This document shows positions 14,899-24,094 of a stretch of 64,000 bases of DNA, one piece after another; position 1 is the first letter of the stretch, and each line of letters opens with the position of its first letter. The position numbers and the translations under genes were made by a program. The stretch is from Lacisediminihabitans sp046156175. GTDB taxonomy: Bacteria > Actinomycetota > Actinomycetes > Actinomycetales > Microbacteriaceae. The DNA lies in contig NZ_JAYLVL010000003.1 of the NCBI RefSeq assembly GCF_046156175.1, positions 1 through 64,000 of the forward strand, given 5' to 3'. Below the pieces are notes generated by a model. The model did not search any database. It saw nothing but the letters and a program-made list of their open reading frames with translations, and was not told the DNA's origin.

Positions 14899-15831
14899 TC
14901 AGCGAGCTCGCGGATGCGCCGTCGTGTACATGTCGCGCAGGGTGTCCGCCGTCACCAGGGTGTAGATCTGCGTGGTGGCGACAGAGGAATGCCCGAGCAG
15001 CTCCTGCACGACGCGCACATCGGCGCCGCCGGCGAGCAGGTGCGTCGCGAACGAGTGTCGGAAGGTGTGGGGCGAGATCTCGAAACCGAGCTTCGCCTGC
15101 TCCGCCCGCGCGCGGATGATCAGCCACGCGTTCTGCCGCGACACCCGCTGACCGCGGATGCCGAGAAAGAGGGCCGGGGTCGACTTGCCCCGGGTGGAGA
15201 GCTGTGGCCGCGCTCTCACCAGGTACGCGTCGATGGCGGCCTGAGCGTAGGACCCGAGCGGCACGATCCGCTGCTTTCCCCCCTTGCCGAACAGTCGGAC
15301 GACGTCGACGCTGTGCCCTTCCGTGCCGATCACGTCGTCCACGTTCAGGTCGACGGCCTCGGAGATGCGAGCGCCCGTTGCATAGAGCAGCTCCAGGAGG
15401 GCGCGGTCGCGCAGCGACTGGAGGTCATCCCCCGAGGCGGCATCGAGCACCGCCGTCACCTGCTCGATGGTGATCGCCTTCGGGAGCCGGCTCGCGAGTT
15501 TCGGCGGGGTGACGTCGGCGGCGACATCCACCGTCACCAGACCCTCCTCCAGCAGGAAGCGGTGCAGGCTGCGCACCGAGGACAGCATCCGCGCCATCGA
15601 GGATGCCGTGAGCGGATTCTCGGAACGGGTGCGCAGGTGGAGCGCGAAGGCCGAGACGTGTGCAACAGTGATCTGATCCGGCGCGATCACACCAGTGTCA
15701 GCAAGCTGACGACCGTACGCCGAAAGATCACGACGGTAGGCGGCCACGGTGTTCAACGACAGGCCACGCTCGATCGAGACATGTCGCAGGTACCTGTCGA
15801 CAGCACGTTCGAAAGGCGAATCGTCAGTCAC
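14899..15831 (-). CDS. xerD: Site-specific tyrosine recombinase XerD
   Basis: XerD resolves chromosome dimers at dif together with XerC, under control of FtsK (also in this window). I start at GTG 15831, which overlaps the upstream NUDIX stop by 8 bp and gives 310 aa, the usual size. The N-terminal SAM-like DNA-binding domain begins FERAVDRYLRHVSIERGLS (5-23). The catalytic set is complete: R in LLYATGARISEAVDL, K in LFGKGGKQRIVPLG, HTFRHSFATHLL with H and R, LLGHSS with H, and tyrosine in TTQIYTLV. This intact enzyme is a useful contrast to the degenerate pair at 1451-3461. Confidence 0.95.
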   Translation of the reverse strand: MTDDSPFERAVDRYLRHVSIERGLSLNTVAAYRRDLSAYGRQLADTGVIAPDQITVAHVSAFALHLRTRSENPLTASSMARMLSSVRSLHRFLLEEGLVTVDVAADVTPPKLASRLPKAITIEQVTAVLDAASGDDLQSLRDRALLELLYATGARISEAVDLNVDDVIGTEGHSVDVVRLFGKGGKQRIVPLGSYAQAAIDAYLVRARPQLSTRGKSTPALFLGIRGQRVSRQNAWLIIRARAEQAKLGFEISPHTFRHSFATHLLAGGADVRVVQELLGHSSVATTQIYTLVTADTLRDMYTTAHPRAR

Positions 15832-16468
15832 GGCTGCGGAACTTCGGATGGCGCGGCCACGGTGCATCGGCAGCCCCGAGACTGACCCACCCTGCCGCTC
15901 GTGAGACGTGGGCCGTGAGCACGGCGATGGAGAGGATCGAGTTGCCGATCGTTCGGCCGAGAACGGCGGCGACGACCTCATCGAGCGGTACCCACCGCTT
16001 CTCGATGTCAGACTCCTCGTCGGTGCGCTCGAACGCGCTGTGGGCGTCGGTCAATCCGCGGGCGAGGTAGATGCGGATCGCCTCGTTGCTGCCGCCGGGC
16101 GTGGAGTAGAAGTCACTCAACAGGTGCCACTCGCTCGCGACGACATCCGCTTCCTCGGCGAGTTCGCGCTGCGCACCCAGCACGGGAGATTCGCCGTCGA
16201 TGTCGAGCAGCCCGGCGGGGATCTCCCACTCGCGCGCACCGACGGGCTGCCGGTACTGCTTGATCAGGAGCACCCGATCCTGGTCATCGAGGGCGAGGAT
16301 AGCGACTGCGCCGGTGTGGTCCACGTATTCGCGGCTGATGGTCTGCACCGCGACCTCGTCTCCGTATTCGAAGACATCCCGCCGGATGTCCCAGACGATG
16401 CCCCCGTAGACCACCTCGCTCGACACCACGCTGACGGGGAACACCTCGTCGGAGAGCGGCTGTGACAT
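15824..16468 (-). CDS. NUDIX hydrolase, ADP-ribose pyrophosphatase type
   Basis: This 214-aa protein starts at MSQPLSDEVF, 2 bp after the pyrG stop. The Nudix box is at about residues 85-107 (GLLDIDGESPVLGAQRELAEEAD), preceded by RQPVGAREWEIPAG. An N-terminal beta region (VFEYGDEVAVQTISREYVDHTGAVAIL in parts: VDHTGAVAILAL) matches dimeric ADP-ribose pyrophosphatases, which split ADP-ribose to AMP and ribose 5-phosphate. The order pyrG-NUDIX-xerD is conserved in actinobacteria. The start/stop overlaps place all three on one transcript. Confidence 0.9.
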   Translation of the reverse strand: MSQPLSDEVFPVSVVSSEVVYGGIVWDIRRDVFEYGDEVAVQTISREYVDHTGAVAILALDDQDRVLLIKQYRQPVGAREWEIPAGLLDIDGESPVLGAQRELAEEADVVASEWHLLSDFYSTPGGSNEAIRIYLARGLTDAHSAFERTDEESDIEKRWVPLDEVVAAVLGRTIGNSILSIAVLTAHVSRAAGWVSLGAADAPWPRHPKFRSRD

Positions 16469-16470
16469 GC

Positions 16471-18156
<1,686 letters not shown>

Positions 18157-18222
18157 GGGGTTACAGCTTATCAGTGGCTCGGCGTCGAAAACGGTGCGGG
18201 GCTCGCCCCAGTTCCGGCATTC

Positions 18223-18975
18223 TCACGCCCCTGCCGTGCCGAGTCGCACCGCGAGCGAGTCGACCCCGGCGGCGATCGCTTCGCTCGCACTCCAGCGGGC
18301 CTGCAGTCGCGCAAGCACGGCATCCAGCTCGACCCGGTCGAGACCGGGCACCAGGGCGAGGTTCACCACCAGTTCGGGACCGGCGAGCCGGGCATCCGGG
18401 TCTCCGGGTTCGAGACTGAGGGATGCCACGGCGGGTTCCCTCTCGATCGAGAGGCGGAACTCGTCGAGCACTCCGGCATCGAGATGGCTCGGGGACCAGG
18501 GCTGGGACTGCGCGATCGCCCAGAGCGCCGGGCGTCGGATCACGAACTCGGTCGGCGAGGTCGGGTCGAGCACCACGAGTTCTGTGCCTTCACTCGCGGC
18601 GGCGAGGGCCACGCGCACGGCATCGGCCGGCACGGGACGCGCCAACGGTTTCCAGCGTCGCATCGCCTCCACCGAGCTGAAGACGGGCATCACGTTGCGC
18701 CCGTCGGGGCCAGCGACGGTCACGATCGACAACTCGGCACTCTTGTCGACGGGGTGCTCGTGATCGCCGATCGCCGATTCGCCGAGTTGCGCCACCAGCG
18801 GAATCAGCAGGCGCGAGCCGCGAACGGCGTCGACGACCCCGGCGGATCCGATCTCTCCGGCCGCGAACTGTGCGAGCGCGAGTGAAAGCGCGGCAGGCGC
18901 CGAGCCGTCGTCATCCGAGGAGGCGCCATGCTCGAAGCGGCGCCCCTCCCAGGGCATCCCGGCGGAATCGGACAC
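18223..18975 (-). CDS. SseB family protein
   Basis: This 250-aa protein matches the SseB N-terminal domain found in many actinobacteria next to his genes. DSAGMPWEGRRFEHG at the start, LLIPLVAQLGE, VMPVFSSVEAMRRWKPLARPVPADAVRVALAA (in parts: MPVFSSVEAMRRW) and FVIRRPALWAIAQ support this. I use GTG 18975, 8 bp after the priA stop; ATG 18957 is an alternative. SseB was named for enhanced serine-sensitivity effects in E. coli and has no settled biochemical role. Position directly behind priA suggests co-transcription with histidine genes. Confidence 0.8.
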   Translation of the reverse strand: MSDSAGMPWEGRRFEHGASSDDDGSAPAALSLALAQFAAGEIGSAGVVDAVRGSRLLIPLVAQLGESAIGDHEHPVDKSAELSIVTVAGPDGRNVMPVFSSVEAMRRWKPLARPVPADAVRVALAAASEGTELVVLDPTSPTEFVIRRPALWAIAQSQPWSPSHLDAGVLDEFRLSIEREPAVASLSLEPGDPDARLAGPELVVNLALVPGLDRVELDAVLARLQARWSASEAIAAGVDSLAVRLGTAGA

Positions 18976-18982
18976 CGGATGC

Positions 18983-19732
18983 TCAGTCGGACGCGACCGC
19001 GAGGGCCTCGGCGAGGGTGAAGGCCTTGGCGTAGAGCGCCTTGCCCACGATCGCCCCCTCGACTCCGAGCGGCACGAGTGCGCGGAGCGCGGCGATGTCA
19101 TCGAGGTTCGAGATGCCGCCGGATGCGACGACGGGCCGGTCGGTGCGCTCGGCGACCGAGCGCAACAGCTCGAGGTTCGGACCCTGCAGTGTGCCGTCCT
19201 TGGTCACATCCGTCACGACATACCGCGCGCAGCCCGCCGCCTCCAGTCGGTCGAGCACCTCGAACAGGTCACCGCCGTCCTTCGTCCAGCCGCGCGCCGC
19301 GAGGGTCGTGCCGCGCACGTCGAGCCCCACCGCGATCAGCTCGCCGAACTTGGCGATCACCGTCGCCGCCCAGTCCGGATTCTCCAGCGCCGCCGTGCCG
19401 AGGTTGATGCGCTTCGCCCCGGTGTCGAGGGCAGCTTCGAGGCTGGCGTCATCACGGATTCCGCCAGACAGCTCGATGAGGGCGTCCCCGCCGACCCGCT
19501 TGATCACCGAACGGATGGCATCGTGGTTGTTGCCCCGACCGAAGGCGGCATCGAGGTCCACCAGGTGGATCCACTCGGCCCCCTGCGAGGTCCAGTCCGC
19601 CGCGGCATCCACCGGGTCGCCGTAGCTCGTCTCGCTGCCGGCCTCACCCTGGGTCAGGCGCACCGCTTGGCCATCGGCGACGTCGATCGCGGGCAGCAGC
19701 ACGAGTTTGGGGGTGCAGTCGAGGGCGCTCAT
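18983..19732 (-). CDS. priA: Phosphoribosyl isomerase PriA/HisA
   Basis: This 249-aa TIM-barrel enzyme isomerises ProFAR to PRFAR in histidine synthesis. In actinobacteria lacking trpF the same enzyme (PriA) also isomerises phosphoribosyl anthranilate for tryptophan. LLPAIDVADGQAVRLTQGE carries the first catalytic aspartate, and VVTDVTKDGTLQGPNLELL the second. RINLGTAALENP and VVASGGISNLDDI hold phosphate-binding loops. The start MSALDCTPK follows a 65-bp gap after hisH. Whether it is bifunctional cannot be proved here, since trpF is outside the window. Confidence 0.92.
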   Translation of the reverse strand: MSALDCTPKLVLLPAIDVADGQAVRLTQGEAGSETSYGDPVDAAADWTSQGAEWIHLVDLDAAFGRGNNHDAIRSVIKRVGGDALIELSGGIRDDASLEAALDTGAKRINLGTAALENPDWAATVIAKFGELIAVGLDVRGTTLAARGWTKDGGDLFEVLDRLEAAGCARYVVTDVTKDGTLQGPNLELLRSVAERTDRPVVASGGISNLDDIAALRALVPLGVEGAIVGKALYAKAFTLAEALAVASD

Positions 19733-19797
19733 CGGATCTTTTCTCTTCGGGACGGCTGGGGGCTGAGACGGCTGGGACTGTGCAGTGTTTCGGGGCG

Positions 19798-20430
19798 TTA
19801 CAGGGTTTCGAGCCAATTCGCGAGCAACCGGATGCCCGGCTCCCCCGACTTCTCGGGGTGGAACTGGGTGGCGCTGAGCGGTCCGTTCTCCACCGCGGCG
19901 AGAAAACGGGTGCCATGCTCGGCCCAGGTGAGCTTCGGCTCGGGGAAGGGCGGCATCACGTCGAGAGTCCACTCGGTCGCGGCGTAAGAGTGCACGAAAT
20001 AGAAGCGCTCATCGGCGATTCCTTCGAAGAGCACGGAGTCGCTCGGCGCTTCGAGGGTGTTCCACCCCATGTGCGGAAGGATCGGGGCGTCGAGCTCTGT
20101 GATGACCCCTGGCCACTGGTCGAGGCCCTCGGTCTCCTCCCCGCGCTCCACTCCCCGACCGAACAGAACCTGCATTCCCACACAGATACCGAGCACGGGC
20201 TTACCTCCGGCCAACCGGAGGTCCACGAGATCTCCGCCGTGAACCGAGTCGAGCGCAGCCATGACCGCGGAGAACGCGCCGACCCCGGGCACGAGGAGCC
20301 CGTCGGCAGCAAGCACCCGGGACCGGTCGGCCGTGAGGTCGACATCGGCTCCCGCAGCCTCGAGAGCTTTCGCGGCAGAGTGCACGTTGCCGCTGCCGTA
20401 GTCGAGCACGACGACGGAGGGGCGACTCAT
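19798..20430 (-). CDS. hisH: Imidazole glycerol phosphate synthase subunit HisH
   Basis: HisH is the glutaminase subunit that feeds ammonia to HisF in the fifth step of histidine synthesis. The 210-aa protein shows VVLDYGSGNVHSAAKALEAAG at the start, LLVPGVGAFSAVMAAL, the nucleophile elbow PVLGICVGMQVLFGRG and the C-terminal histidine/glutamate in GPLSATQFHPEKSGEPGIRLLANW (in parts: ATQFHPEKSG), which complete the class I glutamine amidotransferase triad. It lies 2 bp downstream of hisB. hisF is not in this cluster, so the partner must be encoded elsewhere. Confidence 0.96.
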   Translation of the reverse strand: MSRPSVVVLDYGSGNVHSAAKALEAAGADVDLTADRSRVLAADGLLVPGVGAFSAVMAALDSVHGGDLVDLRLAGGKPVLGICVGMQVLFGRGVERGEETEGLDQWPGVITELDAPILPHMGWNTLEAPSDSVLFEGIADERFYFVHSYAATEWTLDVMPPFPEPKLTWAEHGTRFLAAVENGPLSATQFHPEKSGEPGIRLLANWLETL

Positions 20431-20432
20431 GG

Positions 20433-21038
20433 TCAGAGCGCGCCCTTGGTGGAGGGGATGCCCGTGACCCGGGCATCCGGCTCAACGGCCGTGCGCAGGG
20501 CGCGCGCGAATGCCTTGAACTCGGCCTCCGCGATGTGGTGCGGATCGCGGCCGCCCAGCACGGTGATGTGCACGGTGAGGCCGGCATTGAAGGAGATCGC
20601 CTCGAAGACGTGGCGCACCATGGAGCCGGTGAAGTGTCCTCCGATGAGGTGGAACTCGAACCCGGCGGGCTCGCCGGTGTGCACGAGGTAGGGTCGCCCC
20701 GAGACATCCACGACGGCCTGCACGAGCGCCTCGTCGAGCGGCACGAGCGCGTCGCCGTAGCGGGCGATTCCCGACTTGTCGCCGAGTGCATCCTTGATCG
20801 CTTTGCCGAGCACGATCCCGATGTCCTCGACGGTGTGGTGCACGTCGATCTCGGTGTCACCGCTCGCGCGCACCTTCAGGTCGATGAGCGAGTGCTTGGA
20901 GAACGCGGTGAGCAGGTGATCGTAGAAGGGCACCGAGGTTTGGATATCGGATACGCCGGTGCCGTCGAGATCGAGTGACAGGTCGATGCTCGACTCGCTC
21001 GTCTCGCGCTGGAGGTGCGCGACGCGCTGGGGACTCAT
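20433..21038 (-). CDS. hisB: Imidazoleglycerol-phosphate dehydratase
   Basis: HisB removes water from imidazoleglycerol phosphate to give imidazole acetol phosphate. The 201-aa monofunctional form is seen, without the histidinol-phosphatase domain of enterobacteria. Duplicated metal-binding motifs are present: FYDHLLTAFSKHSLIDL with DVHHTVEDIGIVLG, and later GHFTGSMVRHVFEAIS with GRDPHHIAEAEFKAFAR. The start overlaps the hisC stop by 4 bp. It acts in the same pathway as its neighbours hisC, hisH and priA. Confidence 0.97.
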   Translation of the reverse strand: MSPQRVAHLQRETSESSIDLSLDLDGTGVSDIQTSVPFYDHLLTAFSKHSLIDLKVRASGDTEIDVHHTVEDIGIVLGKAIKDALGDKSGIARYGDALVPLDEALVQAVVDVSGRPYLVHTGEPAGFEFHLIGGHFTGSMVRHVFEAISFNAGLTVHITVLGGRDPHHIAEAEFKAFARALRTAVEPDARVTGIPSTKGAL

Positions 21039-22150
21039 GAACCAATCCTACCGAGCGCGTTCGAACCGTTACCCGCAGTGTCGAGCGCAGCGAGAGCGTG
21101 GAGGAAGGCGGTGGTCTCCGCCGCCGTGCCCGCCGTCACCCGCAGGTGATTCGGGATGCCGATGTCGCGGATGATGATGTCTTGTTCGAGCAGCGCCTCG
21201 AATACCGCGTGGGGGTCTTCGACTCCCCCGAACAGCACGAAGTTGGCCCAGCTGCGCCAGACCGGGTAGCCCAGCCTGGGCAGTTCCTCGAGCAGGCGAT
21301 CGCGCTGCGCCTTGATGTCATCGACCATCGCGAGCATCTCGCCACTGTGAGCGAGGGCGGCGATCGCCGCCGCCTGGGTGAGGGCCGAGAGGTGGTACGG
21401 AAGTCGCACGAGTCGAAGTGCATCCGTGATCGCGGGATCGGCGGCGAGGTAGCCGAGTCGGGCCCCCGCGAAGGCGAATGCCTTGCTCATCGTGCGCGAG
21501 ACGATGAGTCGCTCGCGACCCTCGAGCAGACTCAGGGCGGTCGGCAGGCCCGTCGGCGCGAACTCGGCGTAGGCCTCGTCGACCACGACGATGCCGTCGG
21601 TCGCGTCGTAGGCCGCGACGATCGTCTCGAGGGAGAGCGGTGTGCCGGTCGGATTGTTCGGCGAGCAGAAGAACACGATGTCCGGTGTCGTCTTCTCGAT
21701 CCACTCGACTGCGGTCTGCGGCGAGATCTCGAAGGCATCGTCCCGCTCGCCTGCAATCCACGTGGTGCCCGTGCCCGACGCGATGATCGAATGCATCGAG
21801 TAGGTGGGAGGGAATCCCAGCACACTGCGGCCCGGGCCTCCGAACGCCTGCAGGATCTGCTGCAGCACCTCATTGGAGCCGTTCGCCGCCCAGATGTTGT
21901 CTCGGGTCAGGCCGGATCCGAGGTAACCGGCAAGGCTGTCGCGCAGTTCCGTGAACTCGCGATCGGGATACCGGTTCACGCCGAGAACGGCCGCGGCCAG
22001 CGCGGTCACGATATCCGTGGCGACTGCCTCGGGGATCGGATGGGTGTTCTCGTTGACATTGAGTCGGATTCGCACCTGCTCCTGGGGTGCACCGTAGGGC
22101 GTGAGGCCACGGAGGTCGTCACGGATGGGCAGATCGTCTAGGGAAACCAC
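21035..22150 (-). CDS. hisC: Histidinol-phosphate aminotransferase
   Basis: HisC transfers an amino group from glutamate to imidazole acetol phosphate using PLP. The 371-aa protein starts at a GTG (VVSLDDLPIR) and shows RIRLNVNENTHPIPEAV, ANGSNEVLQQILQAFGGPGR, FFCSPNNPTGTPL, VVDEAYAEF and the PLP lysine in VSRTMSKAFAFAGARLGYL. It is the first gene of hisC-hisB-hisH-priA-sseB. Upstream, 150 bp carry a run of 15-bp repeats and then the end of the LysM gene. Confidence 0.97.
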   Translation of the reverse strand: MVSLDDLPIRDDLRGLTPYGAPQEQVRIRLNVNENTHPIPEAVATDIVTALAAAVLGVNRYPDREFTELRDSLAGYLGSGLTRDNIWAANGSNEVLQQILQAFGGPGRSVLGFPPTYSMHSIIASGTGTTWIAGERDDAFEISPQTAVEWIEKTTPDIVFFCSPNNPTGTPLSLETIVAAYDATDGIVVVDEAYAEFAPTGLPTALSLLEGRERLIVSRTMSKAFAFAGARLGYLAADPAITDALRLVRLPYHLSALTQAAAIAALAHSGEMLAMVDDIKAQRDRLLEELPRLGYPVWRSWANFVLFGGVEDPHAVFEALLEQDIIIRDIGIPNHLRVTAGTAAETTAFLHALAALDTAGNGSNALGRIGS

Positions 22151-22231
22151 GTATCAATGCTAGAGGGCGCTAGGTGTCCGGAAGCGAGGCGGGAACCCCG
22201 GCGATCGTGCCCAGTGGACGGGCGGCTCGGT

Positions 22232-22305
22232 CTGATCAGTTTCAGCGCGAACAGTTTCGTACGAGCAGTTTCCGTGCGATTAGTTTCAGTGCGATCAGTT
22301 TCAGT
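22232..22305. repeat. 15-bp tandem repeats upstream of hisC
   Basis: Units resembling GATCAGTTTCAGTGC follow one another about five times, with variants such as GAACAGTTTCGTAC, GAGCAGTTTCCGTGC and GATTAGTTTCAGTGC. They fill the gap between the LysM stop and the hisC leader and are unrelated in sequence to the repeat inside the LysM gene. Confidence 0.7.
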
Positions 22306-22798
22306 GTGAGTACTTGAGCGGTACGGCAAGGCTCTGGCCTGGCTGCACCTCTGTGCTGCCCAGCTGGTTGAGCTGCACGATGTCGGACACGACGTCCCGG
22401 GGGTCCGATGACGGGGCGATCTCTCCCGCCAGCTGCCAGAGGCTCTCGCCCGGTTGCACGGTGACATGCGCGAAGGTGACCGACGAGGCATCCACACCAG
22501 CTGAGGCACCGCCACCGTTGAGGGCGAGACCGAAGGCGGCGATAACGAGGGGTGCGGCGACCAGGATCGTCAGCAGCGCATACCCGCGGCGCGTGATGCG
22601 CAGTCGCGGGGTGTGCTGCAGCGGCGTGCCGTTCGTCGCCGGCCGGGCCACGCTCATCCGTGCCGCGCTGCTGGGGCCTGCTGGCCTGCTCAGTAGCGGT
22701 GTGGCCAGCGGTGATGTGGCCAGCGGTGATGTGGCCAGCCTTGATGTGGCCAGCCTTGATGTGGCCAGCGGAGATGTGATCAGGAGTGCTGTGGTCAT
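22301..22798 (-). CDS. LysM-domain membrane protein divergent from lexA
   Basis: This 165-aa protein has a repetitive N-terminus (LATSP/LATSR repeats, residues 11-33), one membrane helix (about 72-93, YALLTILVAAPLVIAAFG) and a C-terminal LysM domain (about 108-162; VTVQPGESLWQLAGEI...VQPGQSLAVPL) that would bind peptidoglycan outside the membrane. A GGAAGG site precedes the ATG; M48 would be an alternative start that leaves the repeats untranslated. The layout and position opposite lexA match the SOS-induced cell-division inhibitors of Gram-positive bacteria (YneA in Bacillus, DivS/Rv2719c in actinobacteria). SOS-box candidates in the shared promoter support this role. Confidence 0.82.
   Translation of the reverse strand: MTTALLITSPLATSRLATSRLATSPLATSPLATPLLSRPAGPSSAARMSVARPATNGTPLQHTPRLRITRRGYALLTILVAAPLVIAAFGLALNGGGASAGVDASSVTFAHVTVQPGESLWQLAGEIAPSSDPRDVVSDIVQLNQLGSTEVQPGQSLAVPLKYSH
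22698..22784. repeat. 15-bp repeats coding the LysM protein N-terminus
   Basis: GGTGATGTGGCCAGC and its variants CTTGATGTGGCCAGC and GGAGATGTGATCAGG occur about five and a half times in phase (starts at 22710, 22725, 22740, 22755, 22770). On the coding strand each unit gives five residues, LATSP or LATSR. A closely similar 15-bp unit opens the aldo/keto reductase gene at 58786. Confidence 0.85.
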
Positions 22799-22857
22799 CG
22801 TCGTGCCTTCCTCTGCCTACCTCGGAGCGCTTACTGGAACGGAGCGCTTACAGGGTT

Positions 22858-22895
22858 TTCGTATCCGACACTCGGCCGGGAGTGCCGGATACGAA
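22858..22895. promoter_or_regulatory. 38-bp near-perfect palindrome in the lexA/LysM intergenic region
   Basis: TTCGTATCCGACACTC (22858-22873) and GAGTGCCGGATACGAA (22880-22895) are complementary except at one position, with a 6-nt centre. The size suits an operator for a dimeric regulator or an RNA hairpin in the LysM leader. Just left of it GGAGCGCTTAC occurs twice (about 22824 and 22841). Confidence 0.6.
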
Positions 22896-22903
22896 GCTTT
22901 GTT

Positions 22904-22919
22904 CCGAACATACATTCGA
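22904..22919. promoter_or_regulatory. LexA-binding SOS box candidate 1
   Basis: CCGAACATACATTCGA fits the actinobacterial/Gram-positive SOS box CGAAC-N4-GTTCG with one deviation (ATTCG). It lies between the divergent LysM gene and lexA, about 105 bp upstream of the LysM start. Confidence 0.7.
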
Positions 22920-22976
22920 TTTCTACGGAATTCAAGCGTTGTCTTCGACATTTCCCGAAATTGAGCCGCAACACAC

Positions 22977-22992
22977 TCGAACAGGTGTTTGT
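22977..22992. promoter_or_regulatory. LexA-binding SOS box candidate 2
   Basis: TCGAACAGGTGTTTGT fits CGAAC-N4-GTTCG with one deviation (GTTTG). It is about 190 bp upstream of the lexA start. With candidate 1 it gives one box near each divergent promoter, as expected for lexA autoregulation. Confidence 0.65.
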
Positions 22993-23100
22993 TTCGAGGG
23001 TGAAACGCGGATACAGTTTCGATTGTCTGGGGATGAGACAACCAGCGACCACTGACATTGCCGAAATGGTGCGTCATCCGCGCCGGATTCGACGACTAGC

Positions 23101-23156
23101 CAGACAGAGCAGCACCCAGACAGAGCAGCACCCAGACAGAGCAGCACCCAGACAGA
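23101..23156. repeat. 16-bp tandem repeats in the lexA leader
   Basis: CAGACAGAGCAGCACC is repeated three times without change (23101-23148) and followed by a half unit. The array ends 25 bp before the lexA start codon, so copy-number change would alter leader length. Confidence 0.88.
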
Positions 23157-23181
23157 CGAATGCCCAGACAGCAGGAGTGAC

Positions 23182-23910
23182 ATGAGCGAGATGGATTCAG
23201 GCGACAGCCGCGGGGCCGGGCGCGGACCGCGCGAGGCCGGACCTGTGCAGGAGAAGCCGGGGACCCGCCGACGTAAGAGCCTGAGCGATAAGCAGCTCGC
23301 GATCCTCGACTTCATCCAGCGCGCTGTGGCGTCGAGAGGCTATCCGCCGAGCATGCGGGAGATCGGGGATGCGGTCGGCCTGTCGTCGTTGTCGAGTGTC
23401 ACCCACCAGCTCAACCAACTCGAGCTCAGTGGCTACCTGCGCCGCGACCCCAACCGGCCGCGCGCGCTCGAGGTGCTCATCGACATCCAGCAGGAGGAAG
23501 GCGCTGTCGTCTCCGACAACCCGACGCCGATCGGTGACGCGGCGATGGTGCCGCTCGTCGGTCGCATCGCTGCCGGTATCCCCATCACCGCAGAGGAGAT
23601 GGTGGACGAGGTCTTCCCTCTCCCCCGCCAGCTCGTGGGCAAGGGCGAGCTCTTCATGCTCAAAGTCGTCGGGGATTCCATGATCGACGCGGCCATCTGC
23701 GACGGCGACTGGATCGTGGTGCGCCAGCAGAAGTCTGCGGAGAACGGAGACATCGTCGCGGCCATGCTCGACGAAGAGGCGACCGTCAAGGTCTTCCAGC
23801 AGCGTGATGGCCACACCTGGCTGCTTCCGCGCAACAGCGCGTTCGCGCCGATCCTCGGTGACTACGCCGAGCTGCTCGGCAAGGTCGTCGCGGTGCTTCG
23901 ATCGGTATAA
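23182..23910 (+). CDS. lexA: SOS repressor LexA
   Basis: LexA represses DNA-damage genes and cleaves itself when RecA filaments form. The 242-aa protein has an N-terminal winged helix (residues 35-95; KQLAILDFIQRAVASRGYPPSMREIG in parts: YPPSMREIGDAVGL), the scissile A131-G132 in GRIAAGIPI, serine S166 in VVGDSMIDAAICDGD and lysine K203 in EEATVKVF, the S24 peptidase dyad. The first 30 residues are a charged extension common in actinobacteria. AGGAG lies 6 bp before the ATG. SOS-box candidates upstream imply autoregulation. Confidence 0.97.
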   Translation: MSEMDSGDSRGAGRGPREAGPVQEKPGTRRRKSLSDKQLAILDFIQRAVASRGYPPSMREIGDAVGLSSLSSVTHQLNQLELSGYLRRDPNRPRALEVLIDIQQEEGAVVSDNPTPIGDAAMVPLVGRIAAGIPITAEEMVDEVFPLPRQLVGKGELFMLKVVGDSMIDAAICDGDWIVVRQQKSAENGDIVAAMLDEEATVKVFQQRDGHTWLLPRNSAFAPILGDYAELLGKVVAVLRSV

Positions 23911-24094
23911 GCGAGAACGCGGCGCCATTGCTCTGGTGAAGTATGAGCTCGGCGCCGTGCTGTGCTGCTCGAGTGGCGAGTGGACAAATCAGTCGATGCG
24001 CCACCCCGCCAACGGCGGCCCGGTCAGGCCAGCTCGCTGACCCAGAGCGTCGTCGACGAACCGGTATCGCTGCACGTCGGTGCCTGGGTAGGGA

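Noticed and set aside
14519..15127. Minus-strand frame with LTVLPVP repeats
   Set aside because: It overlaps the well-supported xerD gene in another frame and owes its length to the 21-bp array.
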